Positions 10,752 to 22,612 of a DNA stretch of 64,000 bases are shown one piece after another. The DNA lies in NCBI GenBank assembly GCA_009193035.1, contig SWDT01000079.1, positions 1-64,000 on the forward strand, read 5' to 3'. The notes beneath the pieces were generated by a model, which was not told the DNA's origin, searched no databases, and saw nothing but the letters and a program-made list of their open reading frames with translations. This stretch comes from Halicephalobus mephisto (taxonomy: Eukaryota > Nematoda > Chromadorea > Rhabditida > Panagrolaimidae). Positions within the stretch are counted from its first letter, which is position 1. Each line of letters opens with the position of its first letter. The translations under genes were made by a program, and so were the position numbers.

Positions 10752-13700
10752 ATGAACATGAAGTTGTCTCCGAGGGAGATTTGGATTAAATGCCTCGTTT
10801 CTGTTTTCTTGATCCTTCGAGTACTTTCGGATTCTTACTGTGGTGAGTTTTGAATAATTTTGATATATGAAATTTTTATTTTAACTGGATTTTATTCGTT
10901 TTGCAGTTGCATTTAATTTTTATTACCTTGTGTCAAGGAGTTTCTTCTTATCATTGTTGTCAGAAGCACAGCTGATATATAAATATTGATTGATTTTATC
11001 TTTTACAGCTTCATCGAATACGAGACAAAGTTCGCCGACGTCAATCCCGGATGAATACAAATGCAATCCGCACGACTACAACCAGCCGTCGACGCCCAAA
11101 ACGATTTTCGGCGAAATCAGATATTGTCAAGTTTATTACATTTTCGATTTATCTGAGGATTATTTGAATGACGATCAGTTCAGTTCCTTGCAGCAGTTCT
11201 TGATAGAATCCATCGGCGCCTGTTTCGACATCAACGTCGGAGAAACGATCAGTTTTATGAATTTGAACGTGACCGACGACACTGGGGACGACATACATCC
11301 GATAGATACCTGTTGTGACAGGAAGTACTGTAGCGAACACATCCTGAATGCGAGCAGAAGCAGCATTGTCCAGGGATTCTATCCGGATTCCAATAATCTG
11401 ATAGACAATAATACCGTTTTTGTGACAAATTACTCCATCACATTGGGCAAGAAATTGAAGGACCTTTCTTATGACAACAATTCTTGTTCGATGAATTCGG
11501 TCGTGCTGATCACAAACAGAATTGTCGATTTGTCGAATGAAGCAACAGTTAGTTTATTTACAATTACCGTAATATTTAAAAATAATGTTTTTCGCAATTA
11601 CCGTAATTTTTAAAAATGGTGTTTTTCGTAATTACCGTAATTTTTAAAAATAATGTTTTTCGTAATTACCGTAATTTTTAAAAATAATGTTTTTCGCAAT
11701 TACCGTAATTTTTAAAAATAATGTTTCTCGCAATTACCGTAATTTTTAAAAATAATGTTTTTCGCAATTACCGTAATTTTTAAAAATAATGTTTTTCGCA
11801 ATTACCGTTCAAAGTAACTAAAAGCAAAAAATGACAAATCACATAATTTCCTATTTTTACATAAATTTTAAAAATTCGAAAAAGCTCATTTCGAGATAAT
11901 TTTCTAGAAATTTAAATTTTCGAAAGTAAATATTTGAAAATTCCGAAATCCTATGTAAAAAAATAAAAAAAAGTAATATCGATAATTATAAAACTTTTTT
12001 TCGATTTGCATTAATTTTGAAATTTTTTTAAAAATTAATCTTTGGTTGCTGAATTGTTATATTGGACCAATTAAGCAATCAAAAATAACGATTTTGAAGC
12101 GAAAAATGATATCAGTCTTATGAAATAAAGAACAGCCTGTCACACGATTACTTTGATACCCTGCTACCGTAATCGACTTTATTTTTTAAATTTTCACAAT
12201 TTTAAAAAACTTTAAAATCTAAAAATTAAAAAAAATAAAATCTAAAAATTAAAAAAAAAATAAAATCTAAAAATTCGAAAAAATAAAATATAAAAATCAA
12301 AAAAAAAATAAAATATAAAAATTCGAAAAAAATAAAATCTAAAAATATAATTTTTAATTTTATATATGGATTTAGGAATTTCACAGTATATTCAACTTTT
12401 CTTGCGCCAGATTCAACGTCATCCTCGTCGGCAGAGATGATGCAACTTTGGATGACATGAATGCAACTTTTGGAGTGTTTACAAAATTTATCTACTTAGT
12501 GAAGGACTATAATTGCTTAATGAAGCTTGTCGGATGCTTGGCTCCTTGTTACAGTGGTCAAAACGGGTTCGATAATTGTCCTCACGAGTATTTGGGGACG
12601 TGTCCTCATCCCACCCTGCCGACGACCCCAACAACGACCTCTCCTCCTTCGACGACGGATCTGTACGGGAATGATATGCATGTTCTTTATACTTTTGCGT
12701 TATCTAAAAATACTACAATGGAAGAATTTAATATTATATTGAAATCTATAGAGGAACCTGTACGTGATTATTCCTCAAATCTGAACCTGACTTTCGCGTT
12801 GGTCTTTGACGTAAATTTTGTTTCTCCTTGGTTTATTTCCATAAAAGAATTCGAAAATTACAATTATTCTGTTCAGAATACCGTACCTGAGACTCAACTG
12901 GATACGTGGCTGAACGACACCGATGATGAGCATACTGTAAAAAGATTAAATGCAACAATGAGGAATAAACCGTTAACGAAACCGCCGATTCCGATGATTG
13001 TTTTGATTACGGATTTTCTTTCAATAGAATTTATCAAAACTTATGATACTGTAGAATCAACATTTGCATCATCATTATCCCATTATCAATTTCATATTGT
13101 TTGTACGGTTAAGGAAGTTTTTGATTATTATCAAAATGCGACAAATCTTTCTCAACATGTTAATTTTTTAAATTATTCTGATCCTAAAATGATCCCTATA
13201 GATGGAAGTACTCATGTTACACCTACTACTCCGAATTCTCATGGTAAGTTGTAATTTTTATTTTTTATAACAATTTTTATTTTTAAAAAATATATTTTTT
13301 CGGAATTTTAAAAAAATAAAAAAATAATTTTTTAGGGTAATTTTAAAAGTTTGAAAATTCGCGTCAAGACAATTTTCAAAAATTTCCGTTTTTAAATTTT
13401 CGAATTTTAAAATAAAAAATAAAAAAAATAATTTTTTAGAGTAATTTTAAAAGTTTGAAAATTCATATCAAGATAATTTTTAAAAAATTTCCGTTTTTAA
13501 TTTTATAATGTTATTTTTTTAAATTTTTAAATTTTCGAATTTTTAAATAAAATAAGAGGAATTTTTTAAATTGAAAATTATTTTTTAGGATAATTTAGAA
13601 AATTCGCGTCAAGACAATTTTCAAAAATTTCCGTTTTTAAATTTTATGTTATTTTTAAGTTTTTAGATTATTCTGAAAATTCCTATCGGGACAATTTTAT

Positions 13701-16700
13701 TAAAAAAATGACTTTCAATTTTTAGGATAGTATAAAATATTTTTTTCAGATGGCAAAATAAGTGAAACTACGGTATTGATAATTATTTTCGGAGCGATAG
13801 GAGGATCTTTGGCTTTGCTTTGTATGGGATCTTTCATATATCGTCAGAGAATGTCTTGGAGAACTAAATTGGAAAATATTCGAGTTAATCATCACAAAAA
13901 AGATGAAATTACGGTAGATATTAATATTGATTATTGGGAGTTAACATGGGATAAACTCCTAGTTAAGTCGGATAAACTAGGAAGTGGAGCTTTTGGACAA
14001 GTTTTAAGAGGAAAAATTATTGGACAACCACCATGTGTAGAACATTATTATAAAAATCTCCAACTTCGAGATGTTTCTCAAATGGAAAATGCGGATGTGG
14101 CGATTAAAATGCTACCTAAATATGCAGATGATGCAGCAAAAAAAGAATTTATGAATGAAATTGAATTAGTAAGTTAAATATTTTAAAAAATATATTTTTA
14201 GTAGTTTTTTAAACGTGAACGGCGGAAATATAAAAGGATAAAATATAAAAACGGACAAACTATAAGATCGAAAATATAAGATGGGGATAGTAAGTTCCTG
14301 TTGCTTTTTTTAGGCCGGATTTAGCCTTTAGGCTTAGGCAAATCCAGGTATGGATACAGAAATGTCTTTAAAGAGTAAAGAAAGCATATTTTCGATCTTA
14401 TATTTTATCCATTCTTATATTTTGTCCTCTTATATTTTATCCTAATGCCTTTTTTAAATTACTGTAATTATGCAAGATATAGAAAATTATAAAAAATTTA
14501 GTTTTTGGTCTTAATTAGAAAGTTTTAAAAAATTGAATTAGAATAATTTTTAAGAATTTTTGTTTTTAAAAAAGTAATTTTTGGGATTTTTAAAATTGTC
14601 CAAAATTAACTTTTTGAAAATTGAATTAGAATAATTTTTAAGAATTTTTGTTTTTAAAATAATAATTTTCGACCTTTTTAAAACTACGTAAATATTGAAT
14701 CTTGTAATTTTTGCCTTGATTGAGAAGTTTAAAAATTCGTGTTGAGAGTTTTAGAATTTTATTGTGAAATTTTTTGTTTTTATAATGGTGATTTTGATGT
14801 ATTAAATTTCCAGATGAAAACGATCGGATATCACGACAATATTGTGAACATGCTTGGATGTGTGACAATTGGTCATCCGATTTGTCTTGTTCTCGAATTT
14901 TGTCCTTATCGAGATCTTCATCAATACGTCAAAGCTAGGAAAGTTGAAGTCAGTATTTCGAAATCGATAGAAGAAAAAATAAATCATACAAAAGATTTTC
15001 TTATTTTTGGATGGCAAATTGCTCATGGAATGGTAAGTTGAATTTTATTTTTATTTTTAAAATATAAAGAAAAATAATAATTTTAATAATTTTCTACCGT
15101 AATAGATATTTTTTAGTTTTTAAATTTAATTTTTGAATCTTCTGGGATTTTGAAGAAATTTATGCCGAAAAATTTTATAAAAATGTTTATTTTTTGTATT
15201 TTTACAATAATATAATTTTGAATTCGCGCGCAGACGAGCGAGGTATGCAGAAGTAGGGAAAAGTGGAAAAAATGGCATAATTTTTTTACAATCGACTCGC
15301 GCTCCTTTTTTTGTTGTTTTTCGACAATCCTAAAATTTCTCAAAATGATTTTTTAAAATTTTTACTTTTAATTTTCATGATATTTTTGTGGAAAAAGTTA
15401 CTTTTAATAGTGAAATTAATATTATTTTTTTGATTTTTGAATTCGCGCGAAACGAGCGAGATATGTAGAAATAGGAAAAAGTGGAAAAAATGACAAAGTT
15501 CTTTATTGAAATCGACTCGCGTTCTTTACCTAAATTTTTAAATTTTTCTAAAAATTTGAGATAATTTCGTAATTTTTAATAATTATTTTAGAAATTCCTT
15601 GCTTCAAAAGGGATTATCCACAGAGATTTAGCAGCAAGAAATATTTTGATCGATGGAGACAAAAATGCTAAAATAGGAGATTTTGGTCTTTGTATTCAAA
15701 TAAATGAAAATACAAGTGCCATCAGGAAATCAAGTACAGCGATAAATGCTTCCGGAAGACTCCCGATCAAATGGTTGGCAATTGAGTCGCTGAAAAGACA
15801 TGAATTCAGCTTCAAAAGCGACATGTGAGTTTATTAATTATAATTTTATAAAATTTAGAATAGATTTCAAAATTTTCCGTTTTTAGAATGTTAATTTTAG
15901 AAAATTTCTATAAAATATTGAAAATTTTCTAAAATCTTAAAATTTGATAAAAATAAAATTATCTAAAATTAAAAATTTTAGAAAAATAGATTTAAAAAAT
16001 TTAAAATTCCGTAATTTTCTAGTTTTAGAAATTCATATCGAAGTTTTAAATTTTTACAATAATGTTTAATATTTTAGTTGGTCATTCGGGATTGTTCTCT
16101 TTGAAATGTATAGTTTTGGAGAAATCCCGTTCTCAAAAGTCGAACCGAAAGATCTGATGGAGCATTTAGAAGCTGGACATCGACCGGCAAAACCAGAATT
16201 GTGTAATCAAGAAACGTAAGTTTTTTAATAAAAAACAAAAAATTTCAGTGTTTTTAGATACGATATTATGACCAAATGTTGGTTAGCAAGTCCGGAAGAA
16301 CGACCATCATTTGAAGAATTATTGACAGTTTTTACAGTATTTTTAGAAAGATCAACAGAAGGTTATGGTTATTTGCCTTTGTTGAAATCAGAGACTACTC
16401 AAGTAACACATGATGTAAGTCAAAAATTAGCTGAAGGTATAAATCCTACAGTTGATACTGCAGAAGAACAAAAAAAGTAAGTTTTTGAAATTTTTTCAAT
16501 GGTTTTGATGAATTTTTAGAAATCGAAAAAGATTACATTCGACACCTTCCTTGAGCCTCTTCAGAGCAATAAGTCGAAGATGGTCGGCGACTTCTAAAAA
16601 TAAAAATGAAAAATCTCAAGATTCTGAACCTAATGTATCGAAAGAATCATATTGTTTTGAAAATTATTACAATGATCCTGATTTGGAACAAGGATTAAGA

Positions 16701-16964
16701 TCTAGATTCCAGTCTTCATTGTCGGTATCTGCGGCCTCTAACCATGAAATTATGGATCCGGGAGTCGAAATGGTCAATGGAAGGCTTAGACTTAAGCAAC
16801 AAGTTCCGAATTCTAATACTTCTTCGATGAGGAAATCCTTAAGTTTTCATCATGGACAAAGGAATCAGCTGAGGAATGAACAGCAGCGGAAATCAGTGGG
16901 ATTTAAGGATTTAATAATGAAAAAGTTTCTTAAAGAATCCAATCCGGATTTACCCAAAATCTGA
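10752..16964 (+). CDS. receptor tyrosine kinase with vWA-like ectodomain
   Basis: Nine exons: 10752-10842, 11009-11547, 12376-13243, 13750-14168, 14814-15032, 15592-15824, 16078-16215, 16258-16476 and 16520-16964. They give 1056 residues with the frame kept throughout. A signal peptide (CLVSVFLILRVLSDSYC) leads into two vWA-like modules without a MIDAS (YCQVYYIFDLSEDY... and HVLYTFALSKNTTMEE...PIPMIVLITD). They have many N-glycosylation sites and are separated by a Thr/Pro linker (TLPTTPTTTSPPSTT). A transmembrane helix lies near 505-530 (TVLIIIFGAIGGSLALLCMG). The kinase is intact: LGSGAFGQV, VAIKML, HRDLAARN (about 722), DFG (about 742), WLAIESL and SDIWSFG. There is an insertion between beta 2 and beta 3 (QPPCVEHYYKNLQLRD). 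The tail is Ser/Lys-rich. It belongs to the nematode-expanded receptor tyrosine kinases; the exact subfamily is not identified. Confidence 0.88.
11556..11812. repeat. minisatellite, 34-bp unit, about 7.5 copies
   Basis: In the second intron of the receptor kinase gene. The unit reads GTAATTTTTAAAAATAATG then TTTTTCGCAATTACC, with few changes between copies. Confidence 0.9.
14215..14450. repeat. inverted-repeat (foldback) element in an intron
   Basis: The left arm near 14236-14270 (GGATAAAATATAAAAACGG, then CTATAAGATCG) matches, inverted, the right arm at about 14393-14445 (CGATCTTATATTTTATCC and on). The arms enclose about 120 bp. It looks like a non-autonomous foldback element; no target duplication was determined. 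Confidence 0.6.
15209..15530. repeat. two copies of a dispersed intronic repeat (GCGCGCAGACGAGCGAGG family)
   Basis: Copies at about 15209-15330 and 15437-15530. Each reads TTTTTGAATTCGCGCG, then ACGAGCGAG(G/A)TATG, AGTAGGGAAAAGTGG or ATAGGAAAAAGTGG, AAAAAATGG and finally ATCGACTCGCG(C/T)TC. The same element recurs in two mrck-1 introns (46590-46770 and 49360-49555). The arms GAGCGAG...CTCGCGC hint at partial inverted symmetry. Confidence 0.8.
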
Positions 16965-17001
16965 AAGTTAATACATGACATTACAAGACGGGTAATATAA
17001 A

Positions 17002-17837
17002 TCAGTTATTTGCATGAGCTCCAGGCACTGGTTGAGCTGGGTAGTTATATGGTGTCCCATGAAATGCCTATAATTGTACAGTATGGTAAATAAATGGATT
17101 TAAAACTTACAGGTCCTTGATTTGAGAGGTTAGCACTTGGATGTGGTTGGTTGGGGTAGTTTGGTTGAGGGTTTTGGCCTTGGAAGCCAGATTGGTTGTA
17201 GGCAGGTTGTCCGTACATCTGTTGAGCACCGTATCCCATGGGTTGCTGAGGAGTCTAGGTATTTGGTGATATATAAATTGAAGAACAAGAACTTACAGGT
17301 CCTTGGTTTGAAGGCGTAGATCTGGGGACGGGTTGATTGGGGTAGTTTGGCTGGGGGTTCTGGCCTTGGAAACCAGACTGTCCGAAACTGGGTTGATTAT
17401 AAGCAGGTTGCCCGTACATCTGCTGAGCACCGTATCCCATGGGTTGTTGGGTCTGAAAGCATTCAATGATATATGAATTATGGAGTGAAGACTTACAGGT
17501 GCTTGATTTGAAGGCGTAGGTCCGGGGACGGGTTGGCTGGGGTAGTTGGGCTGGGGGTTCTGGCTCTGGAAACCGGGTTGGTTGTAGGCAGGCTGATTAT
17601 AAGCAGATTGTCCGTACATTGGCTGACTACCGTATCCCATGGGTTGTTGAGTCTGAAAATACTCGATGTGATATATGAATTTAAATTTAAAGTTAAAAAA
17701 CTTACAACTCCTTGACAAGAAGGATCGACAGGCCGGGCTCGTCTGTTTATCCCGGGATGGGCTTTGGGATGCCCCAAATCCGACGGTGGATCGTTCCAAC
17801 CGGCAGGACCACCTTTGGTTTGTGGATGATAAGCCAT
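17002..17837 (-). CDS. Pro/Gln/Tyr-rich protein with a GWNDPP head (SRA1/Sec31-like motif)
   Basis: Five exons on the minus strand: 17837-17706, 17652-17497, 17452-17297, 17254-17111 and 17067-17002. They give 217 residues, all in phase 0. The start ATG directly follows a TTTCTTTCAG acceptor, so trans-splicing at the start codon is likely. The first exon contains GGPAGWNDPPSDL and AHPGINRRARPVDP. GWNDPP is typical of the SRA1 protein and the related Sec31 C-terminal region, so a link to either is possible but rests on one motif. Exons 2-4 are paralogous copies of one 48-52-residue unit (PMGYGAQQMYGQPAYNQ, FQGQNPQPNYPNQP), that is, exon duplication. The low-complexity units suggest a disordered adaptor. 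Its stop lies 37 bases from the stop of the receptor kinase on the other strand. Confidence 0.8.
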
Positions 17838-18702
17838 CTGAAAGAAAAATCAAAAATCGACGTGGAAACAAACGGAAAAACGATGACCGAGGTTTCAAGA
17901 CAACGAAAAGTGTAACGTCAGCATCCTTCGTCTCGCTTTGCCAAACTGACCAGTTTTTCTCTTCCTTTTGATTTATGGAGGATTAACGGGCAAAAATCAA
18001 CGGAAATTTCGTAATTTAACTTTATATATAAAATTATGCAAAAATTACATTATTACGAAAATCAGGAATCAGCATTGTGATGAAGTTACCTCGATCCGAA
18101 TTTTAGGGGCCTTTAGGAAGGTTTTGGAATTTTAGGATTCTGGTGGATTTAAGTTTATTTTTAATTTTGAAAAACTACAATTATGTAAAAATTATTTTAA
18201 AAAATTATAAAAATTAGAAATGTTTTGTTATAAAATAGTCTCGACGCGAAACTTCGGGATTTTTCAGAAAGATTTTAGAATTTTAGGATTCATATTAATT
18301 TAAATTTTATTGAATTCTGGAAGATTATAGGAGATTATAGAAGATTCTGGAAGATTATAGGAGATTCTAGAACCTTCAAAGAAATTCTAAAAAGTTTCTA
18401 GAACTTTTTTAAACTTCTAGAATCTTCCGAAAATTTCCAAGGTTCTAGAAATTTCAACATTTTTGAAGACTTCAAAATTTTCAGATTCCAGAAGTTTTTA
18501 GAAAATTACAATTATATAAAAATTAAATACTTTACCTAAAAAGAATAATAATCAAAAAAGACAAGTTTTCCATTTTTCGACCAGGGCGAGTACTGGCTCG
18601 CTCGGTTGTTTTTCCGAATTTTCCGTTTCCCTACTTCCGGTTCATTGCTGATCTTCTACTAACCAAGATTCGTCACTAACCTACTAACCGATCTTCATCG
18701 AC
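17838..18702. promoter_or_regulatory. divergent intergenic region
   Basis: Lies between the minus-strand Pro/Gln-rich gene and the plus-strand kinase. 18315-18500 is a run of short degenerate repeats (GATTCTGGAAGATTATAGGA and TTCTAGAA forms). 18570-18640 carries a divergent piece of the GGCGAG...GGCTCGCTCGG repeat family. No gene was seen. Confidence 0.5.
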
Positions 18703-20299
18703 ATGTTCGTTTCTCACCATCATGGATTCCACGGCCATTCCAGACAGATGCCGATCACGGGGACTTTGAAAAATTACCGGATTGTGAAGCAACTCGGCGA
18801 AGGGGCTTTTTCGAAAGTCGTCCTTTCCAAATTCGTCCCTAGCAATACTGATGTAGCCCTCAAGAAGATTGATGTAAGTTTTCTCAAAGTATTTATATAT
18901 GAAAATTATTTTAAAAAAAGTTCATATATGGATATGACTTTCTTCGAAGTTTCCATATATGAATTTCACTTTTTAGAAACTTCCATATATGAATTTAACT
19001 TATTTTTAAACTTTCATATATGAATTCCACTTTTTAAAAAAGTTTATATGAAAATCTAAAAGATTTGTATGAATTTTTTGTTTTTTAGCTGTCGAAGTTG
19101 AATGAGATATACTATAACCTCTCCATCAATGAAGTCCGACTGTTGAAGATGGTCAACTCTGATAATGTCGTCAAGTGCTATGAAGCCTTTACTGAGTACC
19201 CTTTCATGTACGTCGCTGTTGAGTACATGGACGCTCATGATATGTCCTACAGAATCGAGGTTTGTTATTTTTAGAATCTCTACTTTGCGGGAGTTTCTAG
19301 AAGCTTCCATGGGATTTTAAAACCGTTTAAAATTATTCAGATTTTTATAAAAGTTCCTAAAATCTTGCAAGTTTTAGGAATTTTTCAAAACAGTTAAAGT
19401 TTGGACCTTTGTAGAAGCTTCTAAATCTCCCTAAAATTGCAGAAAATAATTTACAACCTTTCTGAATCCAATCAAATTTCAAAAAACTGAAATTAGAATC
19501 CCAGAATTTTAAGATATTTGGAAATTTTTCTGGGAAATTATATTTTTGACTTTTGTGATAGTGTAATGCGGTTTAGGCCTTGAGGAAGACTGGAACGATA
19601 TTTTCCGAACGGTCCATCTGGTACTATTTCCATCAGATTTGCAATGGCTTGAAGGACATGCACGCCAGAAGGATCCTACATCGGGATCTGAAGCCGGCTA
19701 ATGTATTCTTAAATTCTGCAGGAGTCGTGAAACTCGGAGATTTGGGACTTTCGAGACTATTCAGTGTGAAGACGATGCATGCTAAAACAAGAGTTGGTAC
19801 AGAATACTACATGGCGCCGGAAAGGGCTTCAGGATCTGGATATCACTTCAAAAGTGATGTTTGGAGCCTTGGCTGTCTACTGTATGAGATGTGCACTTTG
19901 AGGTCTCCGTTCAACGGCGAAACAACCAATGCCTACGCCCTGCATAAAAGGGTCAGTCAAGGCGATTTTCCGCCTTTTCCGATGGGCAAATATTCTAGAC
20001 AGGTAAATTACAAGAATTTTGAAATTACTTTTTGAATTTTCTAGTTGGTGTATTTTACAATTAGTTGTCTATCAGTTAATCCGGAAGACAGACCAAGTGC
20101 GGATTTGTGTTATCAAGCTGCGAGAAAAATGTCAGCGAAATTTGAAGAAATGTTGACACAATATAATTTAAATTTAAAACAACAGTCAACTCCGAATGTT
20201 ACGCCTAAAAGGACCCCTACGAGAATATTTAGACGTCAGGTCATGCCGACTTCAGCAACACAGTCGAATCAGACGAGAAACAAGAATAGACAAATTTAA
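18703..20299 (+). CDS. NEK6/7-class serine/threonine kinase
   Basis: Exons 18703-18873, 19089-19259, 19577-20002 and 20045-20299 give 340 residues. The kinase is complete: LGEGAFSKVV, VALKKID, HRDLKPANVF, the DLG (not DFG) of KLGDLGLSRLF, GTEYYMAPER, SDVWSLGCLLYEM and PEDRPS. The DLG metal motif, VFLNSAGVVKLGDLGL, the short His-rich N-terminus (SHHHGFHGHS) and the near-absence of a C-terminal domain are marks of NEK6/7, whose single C. elegans member is nekl-3. The protein differs from the usual conserved NEK6/7 sequence (EYYMAPERASGSGY for the PYYMSPER segment, LVYFTISCL), so a diverged paralogue is as likely as the orthologue. NEK6/7 kinases act in mitosis and, in C. elegans, in moulting and clathrin traffic. 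The first intron holds tandem TCATATATGAA phrases. Confidence 0.88.
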
Positions 20300-20868
20300 A
20301 ATTGAAGTTTTTTACAATAGGCTTTTTTGGGATTTTTTAACAGCTTGTGCCGTAAGTGTATTTTTTTGGGATTTTTGTTGATTTAGAGATTTTGGAAAGA
20401 AATGAATTGGAGGATTTGTAGTTTTTTGTTGTTGCTTGAGAGAAGGAAGAAAGTTCTCATAAACACGCGAAGTTTGAATGTTGAAAAAGTTTATTTTTTT
20501 TTTGAAATTTATGATTTTTTTTGAACAATTGGACTTGGAAGTTTTTTATAAAATTTAATTTTTGTTTAAAAAGTTATTTAATTAAGAGATTTAATTTTTA
20601 AAATATATTTGAAGAAATTATTCTATAATAATTAAGACGTTTTTAAATTTTAAGAAATTTATTTTTTTATTTGGAAAATTAATTTTTATTTTTTTTAAGA
20701 AATTAATTTTTATTTTTATTTAAGAAATTTATTTTTATTTATTTAAGAAACTAATTTTTTTTATTTAAGAAATTTATTTTTATTTTTATTTTATTTAAGA
20801 AATTTATTTTTTTTTTATTTAAGAAATTTATTTTTTTTATTTAAGAAATTTATTTTTTTATTTTAAAG
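20300..20868. repeat. intergenic, (TTTAAGAAATTTATTTTT) low-complexity run
   Basis: Follows the kinase 3' end. From about 20680 it is a run of TTTAAGAAATTTATTTTT units directly before the chemoreceptor ATG. No other content was seen. Confidence 0.6.
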
Positions 20869-22313
20869 ATGGTTTTCGAAGAAAATATGAATAATAATTC
20901 TTATTTTATTAATTTATATTTTAATGTTTCTTTGATGTCTATGATTATGTCTGTATTTCTTTTTCCACTGGTAGTATATTTGGTAATTAAGCATTCGAAA
21001 CAATTGGGAATGTACAAATGGTATATTTTAATTCACTCGATTAATTCCATAGGTTTTGAAATAATTTTATACATTTTGAAACCTGTACTACTTTTTCCGG
21101 CAAGTGTTATTTGGATTTCTGGAATTTCTAAAAATTTAAATTCTTATTTTAATTGGATATTAATCAGTATGTTGTTGATTTTCTGGATCAATGTATCTAT
21201 AACATTGTCACTTTCCGTCACTTATCGGTGTTTCGCGGTGAGATTTAAAAAATAAAAATATTTAAAAAAATAAAAATATTTAAAAAAATAAAAATGTTTA
21301 AATTTAAAAGAAATTTATTTTGAAATTAATTATTTTAATTTATAAAAATAATTTTTAAATTAATTTTTAAAATTTAAGTTTTATTTTAGAATTAATTTTT
21401 TAATTTAAAAAATTTATTTTAGAATTAATTTTTTAAATTTAAAAAAAAGTTTTATTTTAGAATTTTTTAAATTTAAAAATTTTATTTTAGAATTAATTTT
21501 TAAAATTTAAAAAAAAGTTTTATTTTAGAATTAATTTTTTAAATTTAAAAAAAAATTAATTTTAGAATTAATTTTTTAAATTTAAAAAAAAATTATTTTA
21601 GAATTAATTTTTTAATTTAAAAATTTTATTTTAAAATTAATTTTTTTCAGTTATTTCCGGGAAAACTTCATGATATTTTTCTTTCTAAAGGAATGGCTAT
21701 TTTGTACGTAGTTGGTACAGTATTCCTGAATATTGCAATTGCTGGTCCTTCATTCTTACTGTATAATTCAGAAATAAAAATGAAAGAAATTTTAAAATTT
21801 GATTTTCCTGATCTTTATGGATTTTCTGAAAAAAATTTAATTTTAGTAATACCTTTGAATTTAAAAAATTTTATTTATTCTGGTTCGATGATTTTATTTT
21901 ATTTAATTTTTTACATAATTGGTTCGGTAATTTTTGGTTTTTTCACTTACCGTATTATTCAATATTCTAAAATTTCGACAAATAATTATTTATTAAAATT
22001 GCAATGGATGTTGTTCAGGGCGATTACGGTACAGATCGTAATTGAATTATTTTTTTTAATAAATCCGACTTTTTTGATTATCGTTTCTTATTATTTTCAA
22101 TTTAATAACGGAATTTGTATTTCTACAGTATGCCTGATGATGACGTCACTACACGCTTGGATGGATTATATTTGCTTACTGTACTTTATTAGGCCTTATA
22201 GAAACAGGATAGAAGTTATTTTGGAAAAAATCTGGAGGATGAAGAAGATCATGCCAATGAGTGATACTGTAGCCAGAAGACCTTCTGAACTTGGTGCTGA
22301 CAATTTAAGATAA
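20869..22313 (+). CDS. seven-transmembrane chemoreceptor of the nematode Str superfamily (Srh/Sri-like)
   Basis: Two exons (20869-21237 and 21651-22313) encode 343 residues, the usual size of nematode serpentine receptors. Hydrophobic helices are visible at SLMSMIMSVFLFPLVVYLVI, WYILIHSINSIGFEIILYIL, WILISMLLIFWINVSITLSL, AILYVVGTVFLNIAIAGPSF, ILFYLIFYIIGSVIFGFF, VQIVIELFFLINPTFLIIVS and ICISTVCLMMTSLHAWMDYI. The C-terminal LLYFIRPYRNRI is the PYR signature after helix 7, and LKLQWMLFRAITVQ before helix 6 resembles the Srh/Sri families. Class assignment is by motif only. A second copy of its last 24 codons lies 150 bp downstream. The intron is low-complexity AT. Confidence 0.85.
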
Positions 22314-22458
22314 AATTTGAAAAATTAATTTTTTTTATTTTTGAAATTTCGAAAAATTAATTTTTATATTTTTGAAATTTCGAAAAATTAATTTTTATAT
22401 TTTTGAAATTAAAAAAATTAATTTTTTTTATTTTTGAAATTTTAATAAAAATTTTGAA

Positions 22459-22535
22459 AAAAAGAAGATCATGCCGATGAGTGATACTGTAGCTAGAAGA
22501 CCTTCTGAACTTGGTGCTGATAATTTGAGATGATG
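22459..22535 (+). pseudogene. duplicate of the chemoreceptor C-terminal coding tail
   Basis: This segment repeats 22236-22313, the codons from KKIMPMSDTV to GADNLR and the stop, with five or so substitutions. Most are silent, and there is a stop (TGA) at the same place. There is no good acceptor directly before it, so it is either an unused duplicate or an alternative last exon. Confidence 0.75.
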
Positions 22536-22612
22536 ACAAACATCTTAAAAAATGTTTTTAATTGTTTTTTTAATTTAAAGCAAAAAAAATTCTAGTGTTC
22601 TTTAAAATTTTT

